Of a DNA stretch of 64,000 bases, positions 55,209 through 64,000 are shown piece after piece. A program made the translations under genes and the position numbers. The notes below the pieces were generated by a model that did not search any database, had not been told where the DNA came from, and saw nothing but the letters and a program-made list of their open reading frames with translations. Source of the DNA: Streptomyces asiaticus (GTDB lineage: Bacteria; Actinomycetota; Actinomycetes; Streptomycetales; Streptomycetaceae); the NCBI RefSeq assembly GCF_018138715.1, contig NZ_JAGSHX010000006.1, positions 2,852,001-2,916,000 of the forward strand. The letters run 5' to 3'. The stretch's first letter is position 1. Each line of letters opens with the position of its first letter.

Positions 55209-55341
55209 GCCGGGGCCGGGGCGCAGACCCGGCAGAGGCCCGGGCGCAGAGCCAAGCCGGGGCCGGGGCGGAGTCCCGGTTCGGGAAGGGGCGGGGGTGG
55301 GGAAACGAAACGTGCCCCCCACCCCGGGGCCCGGTTGGCGG

Positions 55342-56331
55342 CTAGCGGCGGCCTGCCCGGGCGGCGCGGGCGATCGTGACGACGGCCTTCTCCAGGGCGT
55401 ACTCCGGATCGTCTCCGCCGCCCTTGACCCCCGCGTCGGCCTCGGCGACAGCGCGCAGCGCGATCGCCACGCCATCCGCCGACCAGCCCCGCATCTGCTG
55501 CCGCACCCGGTCGATCTTCCACGGCGGCATGCCCAGCTCACGGGCGAGATCGCCGGGCCGGGCGCCGCGCGGCGCGGAGGCCAGCTTGCCGATGGAGCGG
55601 ACGCCCTGGGCCAGGGCGCTGGTGATCAGCACCGGCGGCACCCCGGTGGAGACGGCCCAGCGCAGGGCCTCCAGCGCCTCGGCCGCGCGGCCCTCGACGG
55701 CGCGGTCGGCGACGGTGAAGCTGGACGCCTCGGCACGGCCGGTGTAGTAGCGGGCGACGACGGCCTCGTCGATCGTGCCCTCGACATCGGCCACGAGCTG
55801 GGAGACCGCGCTGGCCAGCTCGCGCAGATCGCTCCCGATCGCGTCGACCAGGGCCTGGCACGCCTCGGGCGTGGCGGACCGGCCGGTGGCGCGGAACTCC
55901 GACCGTACGAACGCCAGCCGGTCGGCGGGCTTGGTCATCTTCGGGCAGGCGACCTCGCGCGCCCCGGCCTTACGGGCGGCGTCGAGCAGCCCCTTGCCCT
56001 TGGCGCCGCCCGCGTGCAGCAGCACCAGGGTGATCTCCTCGGCGGGGGTGCCGAGGTAGCCCTTCACGTCCTTGATCGTGTCGGCCGACAGATCCTGTGC
56101 GTTGCGCACCACCACGACCTTGCGCTCGGCGAAGAGCGAGGGGCTGGTCAGCTCGGCGAGGGTGCCGGGCTGGAGCGCGTCGGGCATGAGGTCGCGCACA
56201 TCGGTGTCGGGGTCGGCCGCGCGCGCGGCCGCCACCACCTGCTGCACGGCGCGGTCGAGCAGCAGCTCCTCCTGGCCCACGGCGAGGGTCACCGGGGCGA
56301 GTGGATCGTCGGTCGTCGTCTTCCTGGCCAT
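55342..56331 (-). CDS. holA: DNA polymerase III delta subunit
   Basis: A 329-residue protein starting MARKTTTDDPLAPVTLAVGQ. LAVGQEELLLDRAVQQVVAA, PSLFAERKVVVVRNAQDLS and LLHAGGAKGKGLLDAARKAG are typical of actinobacterial HolA, with a C-terminal helical region (ALEKAVVTIARAARAG). It loads the sliding clamp as part of the clamp loader. Start chosen at the ATG two residues before the conserved Lys/Thr stretch. Confidence 0.85.
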   Translation of the reverse strand: MARKTTTDDPLAPVTLAVGQEELLLDRAVQQVVAAARAADPDTDVRDLMPDALQPGTLAELTSPSLFAERKVVVVRNAQDLSADTIKDVKGYLGTPAEEITLVLLHAGGAKGKGLLDAARKAGAREVACPKMTKPADRLAFVRSEFRATGRSATPEACQALVDAIGSDLRELASAVSQLVADVEGTIDEAVVARYYTGRAEASSFTVADRAVEGRAAEALEALRWAVSTGVPPVLITSALAQGVRSIGKLASAPRGARPGDLARELGMPPWKIDRVRQQMRGWSADGVAIALRAVAEADAGVKGGGDDPEYALEKAVVTIARAARAGRR

Positions 56332-56405
56332 CGCGGTCCAGCATCCCACGGACCACCGACAGCCCCGCCGTCCTGGTGCCCGCCCTCCTGATGCCCGCCG
56401 TCCGG

Positions 56406-56693
56406 ATGTCCGACAATGTTCCGGTGATCGATGAAGGACTGACCGGCGCCCGGCACGCCCGGCACATCCTGGTGCTCCCCGACCGCGACGCGGCGGAGGA
56501 GGTGGCCGAGGCCCTCCCCGAGCGCTTCGGCATCACCCAGGAGCCCCAACTGGTGCGGGACGCCCTGGCGGGTGAGGACGACGCCGAGGACGCCCAGTGG
56601 CTGGTGGTGATCGAGGACCCGGCCGGCGGGCTGGACCCGACGGCGCTGGACGCGCTCGCGGACGAGTACGACGGTTGGCTGGAGGCCGAATAG
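56406..56693 (+). CDS. Small acidic host protein
   Basis: A 95-residue protein starting MSDNVPVIDEGLTGARHARH. ILVLPDRDAAEEVAEALPER and WLVVIEDPAGGLDPTALDAL give an alpha/beta fold ending DEYDGWLEAE. Conserved in Streptomyces next to holA as far as I recall; function unknown. Divergent from holA. Confidence 0.65.
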   Translation: MSDNVPVIDEGLTGARHARHILVLPDRDAAEEVAEALPERFGITQEPQLVRDALAGEDDAEDAQWLVVIEDPAGGLDPTALDALADEYDGWLEAE

Positions 56694-56748
56694 CGTCCGA
56701 GACTAGGCTCCTGACCAACCGTGGTCGCGGAAGAGGGGGACTCCGAGG

Positions 56749-57291
56749 ATGAGCGGAACTGTGACGGCAGTCAGCAGCAACGGCGAGTACTCGTTCACCA
56801 AGCCGAACCGGGACAGCATCACCCTGCTCACCGGCCTCGGCGTCGAGGGCGACGTCCACGCCGGCGTAACCGTCAAACACCGCTCCCGCGTCGCCCAGGA
56901 CCCCACCCAGCCGAACCTGCGCCAGGTCCACCTCATCCACGAAGAGCTCTTCGCGGAGGTCGGTGCGGAGGGCTTCAAGGTGCTGCCCGGTGACCTGGGC
57001 GAGAACATCACCACCCGCGGCATCGACCTGCTCGCCCTCCCCGTCGGCACCCTGCTGCGCATCGGCGACGAGGCAGTGCTGGAGGTCACCGGCCTCCGCA
57101 ATCCCTGTCTCCAGATCGACCACTTCCAGAACGGCCTCCTGAAGCAGGTCGTCGGCCGCGACGAGGCCGGGAACATCATCCGCAAGGCCGGAGTCATGAG
57201 CGTCGTGCGGGAGGGCGGCACCGTCCGCCCGGGCGACCTGATCCAAGCCGAACTCCCCGCCGAACCCCACCGGCCCCTGGACCGGGTCTGA
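56749..57291 (+). CDS. MOSC domain protein
   Basis: A 180-residue protein, MSGTVTAVSSNGEYSFTKPN. GLGVEGDVHAGVTVKHRSRV, LHEELFAEV-like helix, PGDLGENITTRGIDLLALPV and EVTGLRNPCLQIDHFQ form the MOSC fold; NPC supplies the conserved Cys. MOSC domains bind molybdenum cofactor or sulfur; this small version is of unknown specificity. Confidence 0.8.
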   Translation: MSGTVTAVSSNGEYSFTKPNRDSITLLTGLGVEGDVHAGVTVKHRSRVAQDPTQPNLRQVHLIHEELFAEVGAEGFKVLPGDLGENITTRGIDLLALPVGTLLRIGDEAVLEVTGLRNPCLQIDHFQNGLLKQVVGRDEAGNIIRKAGVMSVVREGGTVRPGDLIQAELPAEPHRPLDRV

Positions 57292-57402
57292 GAGCGGGCG
57301 CTCCCTGCCGCGATGAGTTCCGGCCGGGCCGGGAGTCTCTTCTGGTGACCGTCGTAGAACGCCGTACGACGCCACCCGGTACAAGACACCACGGAGGACA
57401 CC

Positions 57403-58185
57403 ATGACGGCCACCCCGGACGACCCGACCACCACGCTGCCCGGCCGCCCGCCCGTGGTCGACCTGGCCACCTGGCAGGCCGCCCGTGACGAGTTGCTGGT
57501 CCGCGAGAAGGCCCACACCCGCGAGGGCGACGCCATCGCCGCGGCCCGCCGCCGGCTGCCGATGGTGGAGTTCGACGGGACGGTCGAGGTCGTCGGCCCC
57601 GACGGCCCGGTCCCGTTCCTGGACCTGTTCCAGGGCCGCGACGAGCTCGTGGTCTACAAGCACATGTGGTACGACGGCGCACCGCACCAGGGGCAGTGCG
57701 AGGGCTGCACCACCACGGCCTGGCATCTGAAGGAAGCGGACTACCTCAACGCGCGCGGCGTCTCGTTCGCCGTCCTGACCACGGGCCGTTGGGACGAAGT
57801 GGCCTCCTACGTCGAGTTCATGGGCTACACCCAGCCCTGGTACTCGGTGCGCGACGTGGACGGGCCGGCCGGCGGCAGCATGGGTTATCTCACCTGCTAC
57901 CTGCGCGACGGCGACCGCGTCTTCCTCACCTACTCCACGACGGGCCGTGGCAACGAGCGGGTCAACGGGTCCCTCGGCCTGCTCGACATGACGCCCTACG
58001 GCCGCGGCGAGGCGTGGGAGGACAATCCCGAGGGCCGCCCAGAGGGGCGCGACGCGTGCTGGTCCTGGCGCTCGGACGCGGACGGGAACGCCACCTGGGG
58101 CCCGACCAGTCGCCCCGTACCGCAGTGGACCCGCCCCGGCGCGACACCCGTGGAGACCCTCGGCCGCCACGGCCACTGCCACTGA
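57403..58185 (+). CDS. DUF899 family thioredoxin-like protein
   Basis: A 260-residue protein. WQAARDELLVREKAHTREGD and AIAAARRRLPMVEFDG match the DUF899 head; MWYDGAPHQGQCEGCTTTAW is the thioredoxin-like active-site region (CEGC); then VFLTYSTTGRGNERVNGSLG and L(L)DMTPYGRGEAWED. Converges with comEC, whose reading frame continues antisense through it. Confidence 0.8.
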   Translation: MTATPDDPTTTLPGRPPVVDLATWQAARDELLVREKAHTREGDAIAAARRRLPMVEFDGTVEVVGPDGPVPFLDLFQGRDELVVYKHMWYDGAPHQGQCEGCTTTAWHLKEADYLNARGVSFAVLTTGRWDEVASYVEFMGYTQPWYSVRDVDGPAGGSMGYLTCYLRDGDRVFLTYSTTGRGNERVNGSLGLLDMTPYGRGEAWEDNPEGRPEGRDACWSWRSDADGNATWGPTSRPVPQWTRPGATPVETLGRHGHCH

Positions 58186-60780
58186 CGCGTGCTCCGGTGG
58201 CGCCCTGCTCGCGCCGAAACCGCTTTGGGTGTTCCAGGCGGACCATCGCGCATGGCCACCGCGGCCGCCGAGGACCGCGCGCAGGCCCCGGTCATGCGTG
58301 ACCGCGATGGGGCCGTCGGTATCGGTCCGCAGTACGGCGGCGCCCTGGGCGCGCAGGGCGGCGACGGTGCGGGGCGATGGGTGGCCATAAGGGTTGTCGG
58401 CGCCGCAGGAGATCAGGGCCAGGCGGGGGCTGAGGTGTCGGAGCAGTTGTGGATCTTGGTAGGCCGAGCCATGGTGGGCGACCTTGAGGACGTCGATCTC
58501 GGGGAGGGCCGGGTGTGTCGTCAGCAGGGCCTGCTGGGCGGGGGGTTCGAGGTCGCCCAGGAGGAGCAGGGTCAGGCCCGCCGTGCGGACGAGGAGGGTG
58601 ACGCTTGCGTCGTTCGGGCCCTCGGTCGCGGTCGGGGCGGGTGACCGGGCGGGCCAGAGGACCTGCCAGGCCAGCGGGCCGAAGCGTCGTCGCTCCCCTG
58701 GCTGCGCCGGGATGACCGGGATATGCGCCGACCGGGCGGTGCGGCGTACGGACTTAGCCTGGCCTGGTGGTTCTTCCAGGGCGGTCGTCTCGATCGCGCC
58801 GACCGCGCGGCCGCGTACCGCACCGGTCAGCCCGGCCACATGGTCGGCGTGGAAGTGGGTCAGGATCAGGAGCGGGATCCGGACGATGCCCAGGGAGCGC
58901 AGGCAGCGGTCGACGGCTCGTGGCTCGGGGCCGGTGTCCACGACGACGGCCGTGCCGGGGCCCGCGGCCAGGACCAGGGCGTCGCCCTGGCCCACATCAC
59001 ACGCCACCATCCGCCAACCGGGCGGTGGCCAGCCGGTGATGACCCGGGCCAGGGGTGCCGGGCGTACGACGGCCAGCAGCACCAGCAGCGCGCACACGGC
59101 ACACAGCAGGCGGTGGCGCAGCAGTCGGCGGCCCGCGAGGACCACGGCCAGGGTGACGGCGGCCAGCAGGAGCGCGCCGGTCCAGCCGTCCGGCCAGTCC
59201 GCCTCGGCCCCGGGCAGTGCCGCGCCGGTGCGGGCCACCTGGGCGATCCACTCGGCGGGCCAGCCCGCCGACCAGGCGATCCACTGGGCGAGCGGCGGTG
59301 CGACGGCGGCTGCGGCGAGCGCGGCGAAGCCGAGGGTGGTGGCGGGGGCCACCACCACCTCGGCGATGAGGTTGCAGGGGATCGCCACCAGGCTCACTCG
59401 TGCCGCCATCACCACGACGACCGGTGCGCAGACCGCCTGGGCCGCGGCGGCCGCCGCCAGCGCCTCGGCCACCCGGGGCGGTACGCCGCGGCGCTGGAGG
59501 GCCGCGCTCCATCCCGGCGCGATGGTGAGCAGGGCACCGGTGGCCAGCACGGAGAGCAGGAAGCCGTAGCTCCGGGCCAGCCAGGGGTCGTAGAGCACCA
59601 GCGCCAGGACGGCGGCGGCCAGGGCCGGGAGCAGGGAGCGGCGGCGGCCGGTGCCGAGGGCGAGCAGGGTGATCAGCCCGCAGGCGGCGGCGCGCAGCAC
59701 ACTGGGCTCGGGTCTGCACACGATGACGAAGGCGAGCGTGAGTCCGCCGCCGAGGAGAGCGGTGGTGCGCAGCCGGATGCCGAGCGCGCCCGCGAGACCG
59801 CGCCGCTCGGCGCGCCCGGCCAGCTGGGGCGGGCCCGTGAGCAGTGCGAGCACCACGGTCAGATTGCTGCCGGAGACGGCCATGAGGTGCAGCATGTCCG
59901 TGGCCCGGAACGCCTCGTCCAGCTCGGGCGGCACCCGTGAGGTGTCCCCCACGACCAGCGCCGGGAGCAGCGCCCGCGCGTCCGGGGAGAGCCCGTCGGT
60001 CGCGGTGCGCAACCCTGCGCGCAGTCGCCCGGCCAGCCGCTGGACCGCGCTCGGCGGGCCCGTGACCTTCGGGGGCCCGCCGCTTACGCGCACTACGGCC
60101 GCGATGCGGTCCCCGTCGCGCAGCGGTGGCGCCAAGCGGCCGTGGACGCGCAGACGTGTGGACGGCAGCAGCCCGAGCCAGGCCGTCCGCTCCTTGCCGG
60201 ACCTGGGGTGGACCGTGACCAGGACGGGCGTGCGGTTGGTGGTCGTGGTGCGGTCGGGGCCGGTGGCCCGATCGGCCTCCGCCTCCAGGACCACGGACGC
60301 GGGCGCGAGCGCCGCGCCCCGCACCCGTGGCCGCGTGAGCCGTGGGTCCCCCGTGACCGTCACCTCGGCGGTGGCCTCGGCGTACTCCCGGGCGAGTGCG
60401 GGGATGGGGCCACGGCGCACGTCCGCCCCGTGCAGCCCGGCAACCGCCCCCGCAACGGCCCCGCACAACAGCGACGCGGCGATCGCTCCTGCCATACGGC
60501 GCCCACGCCAGGCGACAGCGCGTGGGCCGTCCGGCGTCGGGGCTCGTCGGCGGCTCCGGAGGAGCAGGGCCACCGCTACGAGGGTGGCCGCTGTGCAGGC
60601 GAGGGCCACCGTTAGGGGTGATGCGTCCAGGGCCAGTGCTGCGGCTGCCCAGGTGGCCAGGGCCGGGGGTACCAGGCGGAGGTCGGGTGGGCCCTCCTGG
60701 CGTGGGTGTGACGCACCGCGCGGGGACGCGGCCGCGGCATGGACCGGGGTGCGGGTGCGCGGGGGCCGCTCGGACGTCAT
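58186..60780 (-). CDS. comEC: ComEC/Rec2-type DNA uptake channel protein
   Basis: The N-terminal ~860 residues carry the ComEC architecture: several transmembrane helices near residues 40-110, an OB-like region, the competence domain (MLHLMAVSGSNLTVVLALLT with conserved SGSN), further helices, and a metallo-beta-lactamase domain with ILTHFHADHVAGL and VLKVAHHGSAYQ. The start at 60780 overlaps comEA by 4 nt. Unusual: no stop codon follows the conserved end near 58230; the frame stays open to 56533, antisense to DUF899 and MOSC. I give 58186 as an arbitrary lower bound at the DUF899 stop. Confidence 0.75.
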
Positions 60781-61964
60781 GGCTGGACCAGCGGGCGCAG
60801 GTCGGCGAACCGGCGCTCGCCGATGCCGTTCACCTCGCGGAGTTCATCGATGGAGCGGAAACCTCCGTGCTGGGTGCGGTAGTCGATGATGTGCCGGGCC
60901 AGGACGGGGCCGACTCCCGGGAGGGTGTCGAGCTGTTCGGCGGTCGCGGAGTTGAGGCTGACCGAGCCACCGGGTGCCCCCGGTCCGGCCGGTGCGGTGG
61001 GTGCGGTTGGGCCGTTGGGCGCGTTGGGCGCGTTCGAACCGCCGACCGCCGCGCCCGGCGCCGGTGGTCCTGCCGCGGGGGCGCCGACCACGAGCTGTTC
61101 CCCGTCCACCAGCGGGCGGGCGCGGTTCAGCCCGCTCAGGTCGGCGCCCGGCCGTACCCCGCCCGCCGCTTCCAGCGCGTCGGCGACCCTCGACCCGGGC
61201 GGCAGCTTGCGCAGGCCGGGGCGGCGGACCTTGCCCGTCACATCCACCACGACCTTCCGGCCGCCGCCGGACGAGGTGAGCTGTCCGCCCGGCGTGGGGC
61301 CGGGTTCGGAGGGCGCGGCGCGCGGGGGCTCGGGGTCCGGGGCGCGCACGGTCTGGGGGCGACCGGTCCAGAAGTGGTAGGCCGCGAAGGCCACCGCGGT
61401 GAGCAGGGCGACCGCCAGGGCGGCGACCGTCTTCAGCTCCATGCCGCAGCGCAGCTGAAGCCACAACGGCAGCCGCTCGCGCAGGGCCAGCCCTGCCCGG
61501 TCACGTCTGCGCAGCGGAGCCATTTCGGAGGCGTTTCCGGACGCGTTCTCAGGCCCCTCCCCGTGCCCGTCCTCGCGCCCCGCCCCGGGCCCCTCCTCGG
61601 GCCCGCCCTCGGGCGGCTCCCCGTGCCCGTCCTCGGGCGGCTCCTCGTTCCGTACCTCCTCCCGTACCTCCTCCGCCGCCACAGCCGACCCCCCAATGCC
61701 CTTCGGTCCGTCCCTGCTGCCCAGAGCGACGGACCCGACCCCCAACGGGGACTCCCGAGGCGCCGGTGACGTGGCGAAGAGCGCCGCCGCGCGGCTCGCG
61801 CGTGAAGATGCGGCGGGGTGCGTCTGACGGCGGGTGCCGCGGTGGCGGCTTCCGGCACTGACCGGACCCGCCCCCGACGGCGAGCGTGGACGGCAGCCCG
61901 CCCCGCCGTCGCGATGGCGGCCCCGCCCCGGGCCCGTGGTTACTGTGCGTGATCGTGACCTCAT
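60777..61964 (-). CDS. comEA: ComEA-family DNA-binding protein
   Basis: About 395 residues from ATG at 61964 (an upstream TTG is less likely). A long charged, disordered N-terminus with Glu/Gly/Pro repeats, then a transmembrane helix (VAALAVALLTAVAFAAYHFW), an SLBB-type domain (VVVDVTGKVRRPGLRKLPPG) and a C-terminal helix-hairpin-helix (LNSATAEQLDTLPGVGPVLA ... IDELREVNGIGERRF). It binds DNA outside the membrane and passes it to ComEC, with which it overlaps (ATGA). Confidence 0.85.
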   Translation of the reverse strand: MRSRSRTVTTGPGRGRHRDGGAGCRPRSPSGAGPVSAGSRHRGTRRQTHPAASSRASRAAALFATSPAPRESPLGVGSVALGSRDGPKGIGGSAVAAEEVREEVRNEEPPEDGHGEPPEGGPEEGPGAGREDGHGEGPENASGNASEMAPLRRRDRAGLALRERLPLWLQLRCGMELKTVAALAVALLTAVAFAAYHFWTGRPQTVRAPDPEPPRAAPSEPGPTPGGQLTSSGGGRKVVVDVTGKVRRPGLRKLPPGSRVADALEAAGGVRPGADLSGLNRARPLVDGEQLVVGAPAAGPPAPGAAVGGSNAPNAPNGPTAPTAPAGPGAPGGSVSLNSATAEQLDTLPGVGPVLARHIIDYRTQHGGFRSIDELREVNGIGERRFADLRPLVQP

Positions 61965-62084
61965 GCCACCTGACGGTAGACACACGCGGCCGATCGCACC
62001 GATCCGCGTCAATTACCGGGGATAACCCCCGCGTTGTGGACAACTCCGTCACCCCGCCGAGTGAAGAGCCTCCCCCACCCTCCG

Positions 62085-62930
62085 CTACCGCGGAGAGACC
62101 ACCGCCCCCAGCAGCCCCGGCCCGGTGTGCGCCCCGATCACCGCGCCCACCTCGCTCACATACAGCTCCGCCAGCCCCGGCACCCGCTCCCGCAGCCGTT
62201 CCGCGAGCGCCGCGGCCCGTTCGCCCGCCGCCAGGTGCTGCACCGCGATGTCCACCGGGCTCCGGCCGGCCCGCTCCACCACGATCTCCTCGAGCCGGGC
62301 GATGGCCTTCGAGGCGGTGCGGACCTTCTCCCGCAGCTCGATCCGGCCCTCGTCGAGCTGGAGCAGCGGTTTGACCGCGAGCGCCGAGCCGAGGAGGGCC
62401 TGGGCCGCGCCGATGCGGCCGCCGCGCCGGAGATAGTCGAGGGTGTCGACGTAGAAGTACGCCGCCGTGCTGTCGGCCCGTTTCTCCGCCGCCGCCACGG
62501 CCTCGTCCAGCGTGCCGCCGCCCTCCGCCGTCTCGGCCGCCGCCAGCGCGCAGAAGCCGAGCGCCATCGCGACCATTCCGCTGTCCACCACCCGCACCGG
62601 AACGGGCGCGTCCTGTGCCGCGAGCACCGCCGCGTCGTAGGTGCCGGAGAACTCGGCCGACAGATGCAGGGAGACGATGCCCGTCGCACCCTCCTCGGCG
62701 GCGGCCCGGTAGGCGGCCGCGAACATCTCCGGGCTGGGCCGGGACGTCGTCACCGGCTTCCGCTTCTGCAATGCCTGCGCGAGGGACCGGGCCGAGATCT
62801 CGGTGCCCTCCTCCAGGGCCCGGTCTCCGAGCACCACCGTCAGCGGCACGGCGGTGATGCGGTGCCGCTCCATCGCATCCTGCGGCAAGTACGCCGTGGA
62901 ATCGGTCACGATCGCGACATGGCGGGACAT
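62085..62930 (-). CDS. DegV family fatty-acid-binding protein
   Basis: A 281-residue protein starting MSRHVAIVTDSTAYLPQDAM. VTDSTAYLP, TSRPSPEMFAAAY, HLSAEFSGTYDAAVLA and a VRVVDSGMVAMALGF segment are DegV signatures; the C-terminal domain has RRGGRIGAAQALLGSALAVK and PLL. DegV proteins bind fatty acids for the FakA kinase system. Start chosen at the conserved MS(R)HVAIVTDST. Confidence 0.85.
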   Translation of the reverse strand: MSRHVAIVTDSTAYLPQDAMERHRITAVPLTVVLGDRALEEGTEISARSLAQALQKRKPVTTSRPSPEMFAAAYRAAAEEGATGIVSLHLSAEFSGTYDAAVLAAQDAPVPVRVVDSGMVAMALGFCALAAAETAEGGGTLDEAVAAAEKRADSTAAYFYVDTLDYLRRGGRIGAAQALLGSALAVKPLLQLDEGRIELREKVRTASKAIARLEEIVVERAGRSPVDIAVQHLAAGERAAALAERLRERVPGLAELYVSEVGAVIGAHTGPGLLGAVVSPR

Positions 62931-63114
62931 GACTGGGAGGTTATCGGGGGATGGCGCCTGCCGACAGCGCGACCCCGCCGGATGATCAATTGCCTTGCCG
63001 ATCATGCCCTGTTCAGACGTGACTCAGATCCTGTTCTCAGACCGGGTTCGTTCGGGGGTTCACGGGTTCCGGTTCCGGGGTTACGGAGGTCCGGGGTTTC
63101 GGAGGTCCGGGGTC

Positions 63115-63873
63115 TCAGGCCGTGTTCTCGGGGCGGGGGGACTGCTGCCAGGGCTTCTGCCACGCCTGGGGCTCCGTATTCGGCCTCGACCCGAGCGACG
63201 GCCGGGGCGGCTCCGGCTCCTGCCCCGCCCCGGGCCCAGGGCGCGCCCCCGCCTCGGGCCCAGGTCGCGCCCCCACGCCGGGTCCAGGTCGTGCACCCGC
63301 CTCGGGCGCCGCCAGCGGCTCGTCGGGCTCCACCGCCGTCCAGTGCCGCAGCGCCCCCGCCTCCATCTCGATCTCGCGGCCCAGCGAGTCCAGATCGTCG
63401 TGCGCCATCCGATGCGTACGCTCCTGCACCGCCCAGCGCAGCGAGTCGGCCGAGTGGGTGATCCGCTGCGTGCGCTCCCGCATCTCGGGCAGCAGGGCTG
63501 CGAGCCGGGATCTGTCGGGTTCCTGCTCCAGCCGCTTCAGATCCGCTTCCAGGTCCAGCGCATGGCTGCTCAGCCGCTGGAACAGGCCCAACGACTCCGA
63601 CAGGGACCGGTCTTGCGGGGCGGCCGCCTGCAACGCCTGCCCGGTGGCGCGCATCGAGCCGCGCAGGGAGAGCCGCAGCTGGGCCAGCTCACCGGCCGCG
63701 CCCGGCTGGGCGAGCTGCCGGGCCCGGAGTCTGGTCTCCTCCACCGTGACGCGGGCCTGGTGCACCGTACGGTCGATACCGCGCTTGGCCGCCCTGACCG
63801 CGCGAACGGCCCCATAGACCCCCGCCAGCATGATCAGGACGAAAAGCGTCAACAGGATCCAGATGGCTTCCAT
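63115..63873 (-). CDS. Single-pass membrane protein with coiled coil
   Basis: A 252-residue protein, MEAIWILLTLFVLIMLAGVY, after AAGGAGCGC. One N-terminal transmembrane helix, then a long helical/coiled-coil region (ARVTVEETRLRARQLAQPG, FQRLSSHALDLEADLKRLEQ), then a Pro/Gly/Arg repeat tail (GARPGPGVGARPGPEAGARP). Conserved Streptomyces protein; function unknown. Between it and the right edge there is no further gene. Confidence 0.65.
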   Translation of the reverse strand: MEAIWILLTLFVLIMLAGVYGAVRAVRAAKRGIDRTVHQARVTVEETRLRARQLAQPGAAGELAQLRLSLRGSMRATGQALQAAAPQDRSLSESLGLFQRLSSHALDLEADLKRLEQEPDRSRLAALLPEMRERTQRITHSADSLRWAVQERTHRMAHDDLDSLGREIEMEAGALRHWTAVEPDEPLAAPEAGARPGPGVGARPGPEAGARPGPGAGQEPEPPRPSLGSRPNTEPQAWQKPWQQSPRPENTA

Positions 63874-64000
63874 GTGCGCTCCTTGGGGCGGCGGTCACGG
63901 CACGGTGGCGGTCGTCCTCTCAGCGTAAACGCGCCGGGCGGATCAGAGGTTCCTGACGAACCCCCAACCCGCCCGCACGTGAAAAGCCGATCAGGCCGGA

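Noticed and set aside
56533..58185. A separate long minus-strand gene opposite DUF899 and MOSC
   Set aside because: The translation is typical of antisense GC-rich DNA. It is only the open continuation of comEC, which is reported as a finding.
63006..63114. Short tandem repeats (CGGAGGTCCGGGGT twice) left of the 63115-63873 gene
   Set aside because: Two copies of a GC-rich unit in an intergenic gap, without other signs of function.
1..64000. CRISPR arrays, insertion sequences, rRNA genes and biosynthetic clusters
   Set aside because: I saw no regular spaced repeats, transposase genes, rRNA-like sequence or large synthase genes.

Overview
The window is a Streptomyces-type chromosome (about 70% GC, host genes holA, comEC, comEA, degV, DUF899, MOSC) carrying most of an integrated siphophage. 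The prophage runs from beyond the left edge to about position 54.1-54.2 kb, where a large serine integrase (52444-54123) abuts host DNA. Almost every phage gene is on the minus strand, so phage gene order reads right to left. The left attachment site and the remaining phage genes lie outside the window.

Phage layout, right to left. 52.4-54.1 kb: integrase. 50.4-52.4 kb: a tRNA-Pro, a plus-strand lipoprotein, a run of tRNA T-arm-like fragments, a 94-bp palindrome and a DnaA-box-like pair. 48.0-50.3 kb: HNH nuclease, two small ORFs, a stand-alone primase-polymerase-like protein and the small terminase. 38.7-48.0 kb: large terminase, SPP1-type portal, MuF-like protein, scaffold, decoration and lambda-type capsid proteins, neck genes, major tail protein, and tail chaperones with a lambda-type GGGAAAG frameshift site. 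28.8-38.7 kb: tape measure with two peptidoglycan-hydrolase domains and tail/baseplate genes. 26.6-28.7 kb: amidase endolysin, one or two holin-like proteins and a dNMP kinase. 23.5-26.5 kb: SprT-like protein, an unknown helical protein and a RecB-like exonuclease. 11.5-23.5 kb: about 30 small, mostly unknown genes joined by ATGA/TGATG overlaps, including a phiC31 gp3-like candidate recombination directionality factor, a split cytosine methyltransferase and a PD-(D/E)XK nuclease. 5.7-11.5 kb: replication genes (P4-type primase-helicase, family A polymerase) interspersed with three HNH nucleases. 1-5.7 kb: a phage sigma factor and small genes, one with the hallmarks of a sortase.

The most unusual content is a layered set of dispersed control sequences. 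(1) A palindrome, GCGCAAAACGTTTTGCGC, occurs six times, two copies lying in the last codons of genes; it resembles phage repressor operators/stoperators. (2) A minus-strand promoter-like element (about AAGATT-17-CATAAC, with conserved GTTATGGGGC on the plus strand) precedes the sigma factor, the gp3-like gene, the exonuclease and the dNMP kinase, with weaker copies elsewhere. It is a natural candidate target for the phage sigma factor. (3) Two related 94-104 bp palindromes centred on ACGCGT each lie just upstream of such an element. (4) A 13-bp gene-boundary motif, about GAGTGCYTCGCGT, occurs about 13 times, recalling start-associated sequences of cluster K mycobacteriophages. (5) A shorter palindrome, TGTCGCGCGACA, overlaps three promoter-like sites.

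Right of 54.2 kb are host genes: a Pro-rich membrane protein, holA, a small acidic protein, MOSC, DUF899, comEC and comEA (a 4-nt overlapping pair), degV and a single-pass coiled-coil protein. comEC has no in-frame stop after its conserved domain; the frame stays open antisense through DUF899 and MOSC. All function calls come from reading the sequence and remembered family features; no database search was possible.
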